64,000 nt of DNA from Azorinus chamasolen (Eukaryota > Mollusca > Bivalvia > Cardiida > Solecurtidae), in NCBI GenBank assembly GCA_963576725.1, contig OY755242.1, positions 62,004,324-62,068,323 of the forward strand, given 5' to 3'. A model generated the notes under the pieces. It was not told where the DNA came from, did not search any database, and saw only the letters and a program-made list of their open reading frames with translations. The translations under genes and the position numbers were made by a program. Below, one piece after another: positions 10,082 through 19,084 of the stretch; the stretch's first letter is position 1, and each line of letters opens with the position of its first letter.

Positions 10082-11785
10082 ATGGCTGACGGAGGAAATA
10101 CTGTAACGTCTGGCGAGAAAGATATAACCTCGGGATCAGGGCCTGATCCAGAGACTTCCTGTCGGTCATGTTCATATGATGGAACTCATAATGAAGGAGT
10201 ATGGTTCTGCTTTGATTGTGATGAAATGTTATGTGAAGAGTGTTACAAATACCACAGAAAACTGCCTTTCGCTCGTGGACATGTTGTAAAAAGACACGAC
10301 AGTCTTTCAACTGATGAAATGCACAAAACGGTGAAAGACACGTGTTCAGATATATGCAAGACGCACGACGGAAAGGTTATGGAATATTACTGCTTTTCTC
10401 ACGACTGTATCGGTTGTGCTGCTTGTATAACACTTGACCACAAACATTGTGAGGATGCCGGCTTTATTCCTAACATTGCGAAATCTGAGTTTGCAATTGC
10501 AGAAGTGAAATATGTAGCAGAAAAACTTAACAATCTTGATTTGCAATCCGAGAAGATTGTTAAGTTGGCTGATGAAAACAGAAAATACACCCAAAAGTAC
10601 TCACAGAAGGTAACGACAGACGTTGAAGACATACGGACAAAAGTCATTAAATCGCTTGATGAATTTAAAGAGGGAGTCGAAAAGAAACTTTCTCTATTTG
10701 CCGACGAAGATTCTGAAAAAATGACTAACGTCAAGTTATTATGCAGTAAAATCAAGAAAGACGTTGAGAAAATTGAAAGTAAACAAACAACTCTGCAAAA
10801 CTCTGCAATGCATTGCAGGCTATTTTGTGAAACGTGGAAATGCAAAGCGAAGATAAAAAGCCTTGAAGCAAGTCTACACACAGCCAACCAGAAAACTGTC
10901 GTTCAAAGAGTTGAGTTGAATCTGGGCAAACAAGGTGAAAAACTCATCAGAAACATTAAATCCATCGGAACACTTTCGCGAAAAGGTCTGGGCAATTCTA
11001 AATTAAACCACAGCAAAGACATTTCAGTCAAGACTTCATCAGACACAAAAAAATGCAAGATCACTGGTATTGCCAGGCTACCAGACGAAATGCTTGCATT
11101 GGCAGATAATCACAACGGCAAACTCAAACTGCTTGATACCTCTAGTGGTGTGATTACTGCCGAACTCAAACTAACGTCAGAACCTTGGGATATTACAGTA
11201 GTTTCAGAAACCACAATAGCTACCACCCTACCAAAAGAAGGAAAACTTCTCTTTGTAGACGTCAGCAGAACCGCATTTTATGTGTACAAAAATATCACCT
11301 TCAGTGGAAAATGTCGCGGGCTTTCTTACAAGGATCACACATTTATCATTACATTTGTCGATCCTGGGAAGGTGGAAATCGTCGATATGGAGGGGATCGT
11401 GCTCAGAAATGTTCCAACTAGTTTTAAAGTTCCTTCCTATACATCTTTTACGGATGAAAACTGCATTATTTTGTCAAATTGTGGAGATGACGGAGTCCAT
11501 AGCTTAATGATTGTTGATTCGGAGGGAAACGAACGTGTTACCTATAAAGATAAGCAATTAGAGGGACCTTGCGCAATAATAGAACAAGACGGCTTTATAT
11601 ATGTGTGCGGATGGCGATCTCACAACATCCTTGCGATAAATGCAAACACTAAAGCATTCAAGAAAATATTAGGACAGGAAAGTGGACTTTTCCAGCCCTA
11701 TTCTATTTGTCATGACATACAGAACTGCCATCTGTATGTAGGGGTGCGCGATGTTGACTACGTCAAAGTGTTTGATGTTGTGTAA
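10082..11785 (+). CDS. B-box zinc finger / coiled-coil / beta-propeller protein (TRIM-like, no RING)
   Basis: A single-exon 567-residue protein starting at the first ATG of the frame. Residues 27-72 form a first B-box (C27, C30, C43, C46, C51, C54, then histidines). Residues 92-122 form a second B-box with the usual C-x2-H ... C ... C-x2-C ... H-x-H spacing (C92, H95, C104, C112, C115, H120, H122). Residues about 135-285 are charged and helical, a coiled coil. Residues about 320-567 form a propeller with repeated aspartate-glycine-type turns. There is no RING domain at the N-terminus, so ubiquitin-ligase activity is not expected by itself. Family members act as scaffolds, often in innate immunity or RNA regulation; the ligand is unknown. 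The left copy at 1-459 is its tandem paralogue. Confidence 0.9.
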   Translation: MADGGNTVTSGEKDITSGSGPDPETSCRSCSYDGTHNEGVWFCFDCDEMLCEECYKYHRKLPFARGHVVKRHDSLSTDEMHKTVKDTCSDICKTHDGKVMEYYCFSHDCIGCAACITLDHKHCEDAGFIPNIAKSEFAIAEVKYVAEKLNNLDLQSEKIVKLADENRKYTQKYSQKVTTDVEDIRTKVIKSLDEFKEGVEKKLSLFADEDSEKMTNVKLLCSKIKKDVEKIESKQTTLQNSAMHCRLFCETWKCKAKIKSLEASLHTANQKTVVQRVELNLGKQGEKLIRNIKSIGTLSRKGLGNSKLNHSKDISVKTSSDTKKCKITGIARLPDEMLALADNHNGKLKLLDTSSGVITAELKLTSEPWDITVVSETTIATTLPKEGKLLFVDVSRTAFYVYKNITFSGKCRGLSYKDHTFIITFVDPGKVEIVDMEGIVLRNVPTSFKVPSYTSFTDENCIILSNCGDDGVHSLMIVDSEGNERVTYKDKQLEGPCAIIEQDGFIYVCGWRSHNILAINANTKAFKKILGQESGLFQPYSICHDIQNCHLYVGVRDVDYVKVFDVV

Positions 11786-11857
11786 GACATTGGATATTAG
11801 TGCCTTAGTCTTATCTGCACTGTTAATGGGTGATAATCATTTCTTTAAATGTATCTA

Positions 11858-12019
11858 GCATTATATAAGTTGGAAATAGTGACACTTACCCATCTATTGG
11901 CTCAAATTCATGCTCTTCTCATGTACTTTTATTCAAACGTTTGAATAAAAGTACATGAGAAGAGCATGAATTTGAGCCAATAGATGGGTAAGTGTCACTA
12001 TTTCCAACTTATATAATGC
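11858..12019. repeat. Perfect 162-bp palindrome just downstream of the B-box gene
   Basis: Two 81-bp arms that read as exact reverse complements with no spacer, centred on AAACGTTT between 11938 and 11939. Each arm holds TTGGCTCAAATTCATGC and ATTCAAACG. The palindrome starts 72 bp after the stop codon and supplies an AATAAA, so transcripts of the gene may end inside it. The paralogous flank after position 459 lacks it, so it was gained after the duplication. I see no target duplication. A replication fold-back or assembly artefact is possible. Confidence 0.8.
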
Positions 12020-12141
12020 GGTTAACGGTTTGCTGATTACAATTCTTTGCATAAATCGTTTTTGAAATATCAAAGTGTTTTAGCGGACAATGTCAGAAGG
12101 TATCCTTAAAATATAGGCCTAATCAGCCTGATGTACAATGA

Positions 12142-12230
12142 ACGTATATTTTCAATAATATCATAAAACTTGTTTTTTGTTATGTTCAATCATTATTATG
12201 AAAAGTGTCAAACCTGAAAATAGTAGGGTT
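12142..12230 (+). repeat. Dispersed repeat, copy 2 of 3
   Basis: TTTTCAATAATATCATAAAA, TTGTTATGTTCAATCATTATTATGAA match 520-680 and lie at the equivalent place after the right B-box gene. Confidence 0.6.
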
Positions 12231-12405
12231 AAACCTCTCCAAACCGGGCGTTAAAAAAATAGTATCAATACCGGTCTGTCATGTGTCAGCTTAATACAGG
12301 ATGAAAGTCATACTAAAAACTCCCAAAAGGAGCTTTCTATATGACTTTCATCATTAAAGACATCAATTCTTCTGTATTGAAATTCCGGTTTGGAGGGGGT
12401 CTTAG
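12226..12405. mobile_element. MITE family A (orthologous to 766-969 in the duplicated block)
   Basis: AAACCTCTCCAAACCGG mirrored by CCGGTTTGGAGGGG, core GAAAGTCATACTAAAAACTCC/GGAGCTTTCTATATGACTTTC. It sits in the same order after the dispersed repeat as the A element in the left copy, so it predates the duplication. Confidence 0.6.
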
Positions 12406-12602
12406 TCTACATGTATTTGCCGACACCACCGTGCAGTAATGATTCAATTATTAGTAGTTTCTAAACAAAATGAATTGCCTCATAAATATGCATGTAAAAT
12501 AATGACACCATGAATACTAACTGAGTTTTGTATAATGACAAATGAACACAGGAATGTTTGACCATGACAGAAGCTGTAGACTCAGATCAGTATAATGTCA
12601 TA

Positions 12603-12673
12603 TGCAAAACAGAATAGACCCTGACCAGACTGCTCCTACTGGGACCGCCTTATCTGGTCTACTCTGTCTTCAA
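12603..12673. mobile_element. MITE family B palindrome with wider element
   Basis: Core CCAGACTGCTCCTACTGGGACCGCC, outer TGCAAAACAGAATAGACCC and GGTCTACTCTGTC. The preceding GACCATGACAGAAGCTGTAGA shows the wider family B element that leads into the palindrome in many copies. Confidence 0.55.
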
Positions 12674-12977
12674 ATGTATACTTAGGCATCGCTTTCAGCT
12701 AAAGGATTAAAGTAGCATTGCATTTACTCTATATTATTCAGTTAAAATCGATACTAAAATATCTTTATGACGCAGACAGGAAAACAATCATTCTATTGCC
12801 AAACGTGATCTAAATAAACATGACCTTTTCGATATCACACAGCAATCGTGTATGGTAGGTAAAGTCGTGCATATAGCCTTAATCCTTATTTATCCTGTAG
12901 TAAAATGAATGACTCCTATCTATTGAAGTTTTAACCACTTTAACCATCACCCCAAATAAACGCATATGTATGCCTTT

Positions 12978-13045
12978 GCAAACAGAGTAGACCCAGATCA
13001 AATGGCTCCTATAGGAGCCATCTGGCCAGGGCCTGCTCTGTTTGT
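12978..13045. mobile_element. MITE family B palindrome
   Basis: GCAAACAGAGTAGACCCAGAT, CAAATGGCTCCTATAGGAGCCATCTG, GGCCTGCTCTGTTTG. Near complete. Confidence 0.6.
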
Positions 13046-13109
13046 TCTTGGAATAATATTTATCTAATTCTATAGTTTCTGCCAAGGTAATAAATCATGT
13101 ACATATATA

Positions 13110-13650
13110 CATGTGCTAGGGGTGACTATTGAGGCCAAAATCGCTTACACGATAGTATTGCCATAGTATTACGATATATCGATAGTTCGACCTATTGTTA
13201 CACCTCTACAAAATACTATCACGGTACTATTGCAATAGTTTAGAAACTATTGCAATACTGTCACGATATTTTTCTTATCAAATTTATTAGAGAATGATAG
13301 CGAATCAAAAAGACTAGATAAACACTAGATCAGCCTTCTTCTTTCTGTAATTATCAAAACAGCATACAAAGTAACACAAATGCATATGCATGTCATTCGA
13401 CCCTTTAAATGATATTGACAAACAATGTTTCCTTATCTTTGCACACATCATAGACTCAAATTAGAGACGGATGTTTTCCTGCATATCATTGATAAGATTT
13501 GATTTGTGTCCACTGTATTTAAGAAAATTATAGAAACTATCGATTTAAACTATTGTAGATAGTTATCGATTGTCAGAATTACTATTACTATTGGAAGCTC
13601 AACAATGGCGATATCTCGATAGTTCGACCTGTTGTTACACCTCTAAAATG
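13110..13650. mobile_element. Possible hAT-type MITE remnants
   Basis: ATCGATAGTTCGACCTATTGTTACACCTCTA near 13178-13209 recurs as TCGATAGTTCGACCTGTTGTTACACCTCTA near 13617-13646 in the same orientation, and AGGGGTGACTATTG lies at about 13120. GGTGTAACA-type ends next to an AGAGG are seen in hAT MITEs. I could not find matched ends or target duplications, so the assignment is weak. Confidence 0.3.
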
Positions 13651-13879
13651 TACCACAAAATGTTCAACTAATAAAATTTAATTATCCATGATGTCAGTAT
13701 GTCTAACATGAATTATTGTTCAGGTAAAATTTTAACTTACTTTCAATTTATTGAAGGTGTTAAGAAACAATTGCCCGATGGTCAAATAGGGTTAATCCTG
13801 ATATCATTTGAATTCAATCTGTTTGCAAGTCAGGTGGCGCTTGATAGGTCAAGGGCTACCCATCTAAATGCAGGTTATA

Positions 13880-14040
13880 TACAGTAAAGACCCTCAAATG
13901 CGACCACCAAACAGATGTATAGTTATAAGTGCGAAAGGCAGTAGGCAGCCTAATGCAGAAGGAAAGTACACATAAACTCCTGCTTTCTGCATAGCTTTCA
14001 TCCTGCATTAAGAAACCACCTGTACCGAAAGAAATTAACA
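13880..14040. mobile_element. MITE family A, diverged copy
   Basis: ACAGTAAAGACCCTCAAATGCGACC start, core with TAATGCAGAAGGAAAGT and CTTTCATCCTGCATTAAG, then ACCACCTGTACCGAAAG. Followed at 14053 by a partial family B left end. Confidence 0.45.
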
Positions 14041-14114
14041 CGCATTTTACACCTTTGCAAACAGAGTAGACCTAAACGTAGACGACTGAACTGTCAGATG
14101 AGCGTCTGCTGTGT

Positions 14115-14292
14115 TCTTTTACAGTTTATCGTAATGATATTAGATATGCAGATTTTATAAAAACTATATGTCACGTTCAGAAGTGCATAGCCTAAAGGAA
14201 ATATACTTGTTCATAACAGTGCATGATCAGATCAGTTGCAGATTTCACGATAATCTTGTCTATATCCACACAGTTTGCCTTTATAAAGCTGC
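14115..14292 (+). repeat. Dispersed repeat interrupted by a TTAA element
   Basis: TTTATCGTAATGATATTA, AAAGGAAATATACTTGTTCATAACAG and CACGATAATCTTGTCT match 31541-31712 base by base with modest divergence. The match is broken exactly at the TTAA where the D element starts. Confidence 0.65.
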
Positions 14293-14523
14293 TTAACCCA
14301 TTCCCTCATATTGACGACTTTGACGACTCTTCTATAAAAGTTACTTTGTGAAACCATTGTGATAAATAGAGCATTTGCTCCTATAGGAGCAAATGCTCTT
14401 TTTATCACAATGGTTTCAAACTACAAAATTCTAAACTTTTCCTTTTTCCTAGTTAATGCTTATTTTTGGTAAGTTTATTCAAAGAGGCTGTATCTAAAAA
14501 TAGCCTATGAGGTAATGGGTTAA
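14293..14523. mobile_element. MITE family D, TTAA-flanked (piggyBac-like)
   Basis: Starts and ends at TTAA, with inverted ends CCCATTCCCTCATA and GAGGTAATGGG. The core is a strong hairpin, GAAACCATTGTGATAAATAGAGCATTTGCTCC and its mirror. TTAA target duplication is the piggyBac signature. The related copy at 31712 has a single TTAA and no insert, which confirms the element limits. Confidence 0.7.
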
Positions 14524-14645
14524 ATGCTTTCACTAACAATTAATAAAATGAGAGAACGCAATTAGTAAAGACTCACAATATAGAATTATTGCATAGAATC
14601 TTAACGTTTACAAATTTTATCTTGCTGTCCGCAACTTTACGCATT

Positions 14646-14712
14646 TGCAAACAGCTTTGATCCAGATGAGACGCCAAGTAACTCAGCGTTTCTCGAGGAT
14701 CTAAATTCTGTG
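14646..14712. mobile_element. MITE family C palindrome
   Basis: GCAAACAGCTTTGATCCAGATGAGACGCC, centre AAGTAACTCAG, right arm CGTTTCTCGAGGATCTAAATTCTGTG. Right arm worn. Confidence 0.5.
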
Positions 14713-15270
14713 ACATAGCTTAACAAAATGAAGAAAAATAAAAACAATGAAAATTGTAACAGATCAAAACGTTTGCAGAGGACAAGTTTGACAGCGAAAG
14801 AGTTAAACTAAACATCACGGTTTTTCAGCAGAAAAATATAACATTAAAATCACAGTTTTACATATTATCAATCGTAACGATATACTGAATGCAAGGCAGA
14901 TCTGACATAATACTACACTATGATTAACCAAATGAATGCGGATAACAAATATGATAAAAGCAATAAAATTTTATCGACAAGAGCAACATATACAGTACTT
15001 TTGTCCAAGTAGATAATGCATCGTAATGATAGCAAACATAATACAAATATACACACATCAAAGGCAAGAAATAATTGACAAAATAATTGACAAGGACTGG
15101 GCTAATACAAATTCAAACACAAATAGATAGTAAATGTAAATAGTAAAGTGAAAAATACACATAAGAAGTTACATTTTATCCAGTCACCAGGCTTCTCTAG
15201 TGACATAATAAAGGGGGTGCAAATAAACTTAGGTTTATTAGGTTACTTCCGGTAGTGGAAGGTTTATTAG
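14713..15270. other. No feature recognised
   Basis: AT-rich, no stable frame; no clear repeat beyond short AT runs. Confidence 0.45.
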
Positions 15271-15276
15271 GTTAGT

Positions 15277-15515
15277 ACAGTAGTACAGCGATCAGATGGC
15301 GTTGTTTACAAAACAGTGTGTATGTAAACACAGAAAGTTAACGATAAGTACAACTGTGGCATGTATATTAGGATAGGAAGAAGTGGTGGAGCCACACAAG
15401 TCAACTGCCTGGATTAACCTATACAACATGTCGCAGTTTAATTTATCGTTAATTTTCTGTGTTTACATACGTACTGTTTTGTAAACAACGCCATCTGATC
15501 GTTGTACTACTGTAG
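15277..15515. repeat. Inverted repeat with ~88-bp arms
   Basis: Arms ACAGTAGTACAGCGATCAGATGG...CATGT and its mirror (about nine in ten positions match) flank a ~60-bp spacer. Each arm contains GGCGTTGTTTACAAAACAGT and TATGTAAACACAGAAA. Probably a MITE; no target duplication was found. Confidence 0.6.
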
Positions 15516-15647
15516 ATAGGCGTAATGATTCTATAACCATGGAACTATTTTAGTTTTCTGTAAATATTCATAAACATGTTGATGGAATAGATCTAACGGA
15601 TCTATTTGGTCACCAGAAGAATTATGCAAATGAGAAAAAATAAAAAT

Positions 15648-15745
15648 AATTGGCTACAGCTGGATTCGAACCCGCGCCTGATCCTACAAAAACTAATTCT
15701 AATCTCTCTAGAGACGTCGCCCTTACCGATTACGCCACTGAGGCC
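15648..15745 (-). tRNA. tRNA-like sequence (pseudo-tRNA or SINE head)
   Basis: On the minus strand, TGGCGTAATCGGTAAGGGC resembles a tRNA A box and GGTTCGAATCC is a perfect B box about 60 bases later, with AGCCA near the 3' end. The outer acceptor-like strands (GGCCTCA / TGTAGCC) pair only partly and I cannot fold a clean anticodon arm. A functional tRNA is therefore unlikely; a tRNA pseudogene or the head of a tRNA-derived SINE fits better. Confidence 0.35.
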
Positions 15746-16281
15746 ACATACAAAATGACGTTGATTTATCACTTTTATTAATTTAATCCACCGCTGGCAA
15801 AACCCGTTTTTGATAAAATCAAACCTGGAAGCAAAGATTGACAGATAAATAGTAAATGTTTTCTTTTCACTCTCATGATTATTTGATTGATAAACTCTTA
15901 CAGGGGCGGTGATAGTCATAAACCTAAATATAGCCTGTTCAGTTCCATCGATTTCTGAGTGACGTTAGGTAGAATCTAAAAATAGAAACCGAGACTACGT
16001 AACTCGAATTTGACCAAAGAATATAGATCATGTCTGTTTGAAATAACTTATCGACCCTCGATTCAAATCATCTTATTTTTCAAATTCAACCACGTTTCCC
16101 TTCTAGTAATACAAGTATCGAAACTATATTCCTCTGCGGTAGCTCATTAGATCTATTTACGTCTAAATGGAAGTGAAAAGGGAGGGATCCGTTGATCGAA
16201 AAACTGCATTTTCAATGTAAATTATTTCAAGAGTGTTATGAGTCTATAAAAAGACATTTAACTATATTGACTGGATAAATC

Positions 16282-16419
16282 GAATAATAGGTTAGTGCCG
16301 TAGATGGGACGCCTTTATCCGACTCGGAGAGAAAACAGTTGAGGCTCGGCAAGCCTCGCCTCAACGTTTTCTCCCCTCGTCGGATAAAGCGTCCCATCTA
16401 CGGCACTAACCTATTATTC
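16282..16419. repeat. Near-perfect 138-bp palindrome
   Basis: GAATAATAGGTTAGTGCCGTAGATGGGACGC and its mirror enclose GGAGAGAAAACAGTTGAGG / CCTCAACGTTTTCTCC and a CTCGGCAAGCCTCG centre. Only small mismatches separate the arms. GC-rich relative to its surroundings. Confidence 0.75.
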
Positions 16420-16599
16420 TCTATATCTATGCATGGATGGGAAAATGTAACGCTTTACTCCATGAATATTCATGTAAGAAATGATGAACTCGTGAATGCT
16501 CATTAGATTAATTTCATTGTTCAAATGGCACATAGATCCAGGAATCTTTGGTCATGACAGAAACTGTAGAATCATAATTTTATCTATATAATATCATAA

Positions 16600-16667
16600 G
16601 CAAATAGAGCAGATCCTGATCAGACGGCTCCTATAGAGCCGCCTGATCTGGGTTTACTCTGGTTGCA
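16600..16667. mobile_element. MITE family B palindrome with wider element
   Basis: GCAAATAGAGCAGATCCTGAT, CAGACGGCTCCTATAGAGCCGCCTG, TTTACTCTGGTTGC, preceded by TTTGGTCATGACAGAAACTG. Confidence 0.6.
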
Positions 16668-16679
16668 AAGGCATAGAAA

Positions 16680-17170
16680 GGCGTATTCGTGGAGGAAAGC
16701 GTTAAATAGCATAGCCCACGATTTGGCAATATTGTATTTCTTTCGTAAATCTGAATATAAAGGACAGGACAGCAAAGTAGAAAGTGGTATAAATCTTATT
16801 CGAGTAAATCTAAACAGCACAACTTTCATTTGCGATTATTTCTTTTACTTGCATTCACTTGTTCACTTGCACACATTGCAGACGCAACATGAGGGTTCTT
16901 TGAGGAGACACATTATCAGAATGATCTGCACTGTTTGCCATTCAATTTTTTTTATTTCTTATACCGTTAAATACTGAATGGGCTCACTCACTATTTTAAC
17001 GATCATAGACAACTCACATTGAACATTCAGTATTCAAAGGGTTAAGTTGCCGAAACTGCATGTATATTTTTCTCTAGATAGTTGAATGTAAATAAAGGGT
17101 ACAAGACAAAAATCTCATTGTTAGACTTTGTCACAGCCGAATTATCCATTTAACTCATAAATGCCCACTT
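16680..17170. other. No gene recognised
   Basis: AT-rich; a 104-codon frame at 16663-16977 has no recognisable domain and starts inside a MITE arm, so I treat it as chance. Confidence 0.4.
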
Positions 17171-17174
17171 CCCT

Positions 17175-17404
17175 TTAACCCATTACCTCTTAGGCTATTT
17201 TTAGATCAAACCTCTTTGGATAAATCTACCGAAAAGGAGCTTTTACTAGCAAAAGGGTTTTTGTTTTAGATTTGTGTAGTTTCGAAACCATTGTGATAAA
17301 TAGAGCATTTGCTCCATAGGAACAAATGCTCTATTTATCACAATGGTTTCATAGAGTGACTTTTAAAGGGACACCAAAAGGCGTCAAATGAGGGAAAAGG
17401 TTAA
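17175..17404. mobile_element. MITE family D, TTAA-flanked
   Basis: TTAACCCATTACCTC at the left and GAGGGAAAAGGTTAA at the right, core ATTGTGATAAATAGAGCATTTGCTCCATAGGAACAAATGC with mirror. Same structure as 14293-14523. Confidence 0.65.
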
Positions 17405-17418
17405 GAAGTACATAATCG

Positions 17419-17481
17419 AACAGTGCAGACTCAGACCAGTGAGCACCCCAAGGAACCCTCTGATCAGGGTCTGCACTGTTT
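17419..17481. mobile_element. MITE family B palindrome
   Basis: AACAGTGCAGACTCAGACCAG mirrored by CTGATCAGGGTCTGCACTGTT; the core AGCACCCCAAGGAACC has decayed. Confidence 0.55.
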
Positions 17482-17764
17482 GCTGGTCTCACATGTGAAA
17501 AATTTGATTGTCTCTACAGTAAGATCTGGACAGTTTTCCCAAATAATATAGGAATAAATTGGTTAACTTGATGAAAATAACTACATGCTTTTAGAATATG
17601 GCTCATCAAGAACTTACCAATGTAGTTTCGAGTCTTCACAATTTAACCCATTTGCGCCCTGTGGATTCTTCCATGATTACGTATTGCATTAGTCCAATTT
17701 TTATCTAATGTGTGCCTGGCCTAAATTTTCAATTTCGTTTTGTTTTATATTGAAATTCCTGCCA

Positions 17765-17831
17765 GCAAACAGTGTAGACTCCGATCAGACGCCGCATAAT
17801 GCGGCGTCTGATCAGAGTCTACACTGTTTGC
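17765..17831. mobile_element. MITE palindrome with family B arms and C-like core
   Basis: GCAAACAGTGTAGACTC(C)GATCAGACGCCGCAT and its mirror differ at one position. The arms are family B (GCAAACAG, GATCAGACG) but the GACGCCGCATAATGCGGCGTC core is nearer family C, linking the two families. Confidence 0.65.
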
Positions 17832-18404
17832 CTACGTCGCATATATGGGATCGTGAGAACAAATGGGTTTACACTTTCGACATCTATTTTCTCAGTTACT
17901 ACACAACACTATGTTGCCCATTCTATTTTCAGAAAGCGGTTTGCTTTCAGCAGTTTTACACAAATGAAACTCTTCTAAGATGAAACTCGTCTGTACTATG
18001 ATCACTATTCATTTGATCTGTTGTACTAGTCACCTCCATTACTTGCTATCATGTATAACATGCAGATGATTTTGAAGCAGGTGTGAAACGGGCAAAACAT
18101 TTTTTCGAAAACTTGATCATTGAAAAATATATCAACCACAAAACACCACTTATGGAAACCCAAAAGCAAACCTTATTCTGTACAAAAAGTACATTTCGAA
18201 GTATTCATCGTGAAATACACTGGAAATATGCCAATATAACGCTTATAAAAACAACAACATTGAAATGAAATCTTACTCAATAACTTGAATATAGTTCATA
18301 CTATCCAAGGATAACAGAATCCCTGGTACTTATTTTTAAATATGGTATCAAATTAGCTATTACAGGTCAATATTTCATCAGATATTTATTTTGGAATTTC
18401 TACT
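17832..18404. other. No feature recognised
   Basis: AT-rich unique sequence without a convincing frame or repeat. Confidence 0.45.
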
Positions 18405-18717
18405 AGGTCGTGGGTTCGATCCCCGGCCGAGACAGACCAATAATCGTTAAAAGTTGGTACCAGTAGCTCCCTTGTCTACGCTCGACATTAAAGGGGTAGT
18501 TCTAGGACTGGTCGGTCCGATGTCAGGATAATGTGACTGAGTGGGGGTGCCCTTGGCATGTCCCCCGGGGCATTCCAGTGCGGGCATTCCGGTGAGGCAG
18601 CACTATAACTTTTCTCATGCGGGTGCCGTCTACAAATATCTGAACTACTCTTGACGTAAACCCCAACTCACTCACTCACTCACTCACTCACTTCACTTAA
18701 TCACTCACTCACTGTAC
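18405..18717 (+). mobile_element. tRNA-derived SINE, 5'-truncated
   Basis: GGTCGTGGGTTCGATCCCCGGCCG is a pol III B box in a T-arm-like context. It is followed by a ~230-bp body (CAGTAGCTCCCTTGTCTACG, GGGGCATTCC, GGTGAGGCAGCACTATAA) and a tail AAACCCCAACTCACTCACTC that runs into a CACT/CTCA microsatellite. The tRNA-like head lacks the A box. The layout and tail fit the SINEs reported from molluscs. Confidence 0.65.
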
Positions 18718-18719
18718 TG

Positions 18720-19084
18720 GTTTACTGACGAATGTTGACAGTATTGGTGAGAATTCTGTTTCATTCTAACTATACACAGAAGTCATTTTAGATATTCTAA
18801 TATTGGTCATTTTAGCTATATATAAATAGGTCATTTTCAGATATTCTAGTATTAAGAGGATTCTGTTTCATTTTAACTATGGTAGGAAATCGTTCAAAGG
18901 CAAGAGCAGCAATGCAAAAAGAGAAAATTGCAGACTTTGTTTTATTGAATCTGTTCATGAGCAGTTGTTAAAAGTGCAACACCAGCACCGATGTCCGGCT
19001 TAAGCGGCATTCAATTTTCAAATCTAATAGCATCGAAACTAATGATCCTGAAGGACCAGAAATATAACACCACTGAGAATGAAC
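18720..19084. other. Sequence before the duplicated minus-strand locus
   Basis: Contains two related segments with GGATTCTGTTTCATT and TATATATAAATAGGTCATTTTAG. Otherwise nothing recognised. Confidence 0.4.

Noticed and set aside
15648..15745. A functional tRNA gene on the minus strand
   Set aside because: A and B boxes are present but the acceptor strands pair poorly and no clean anticodon arm can be drawn; kept only as tRNA-like.
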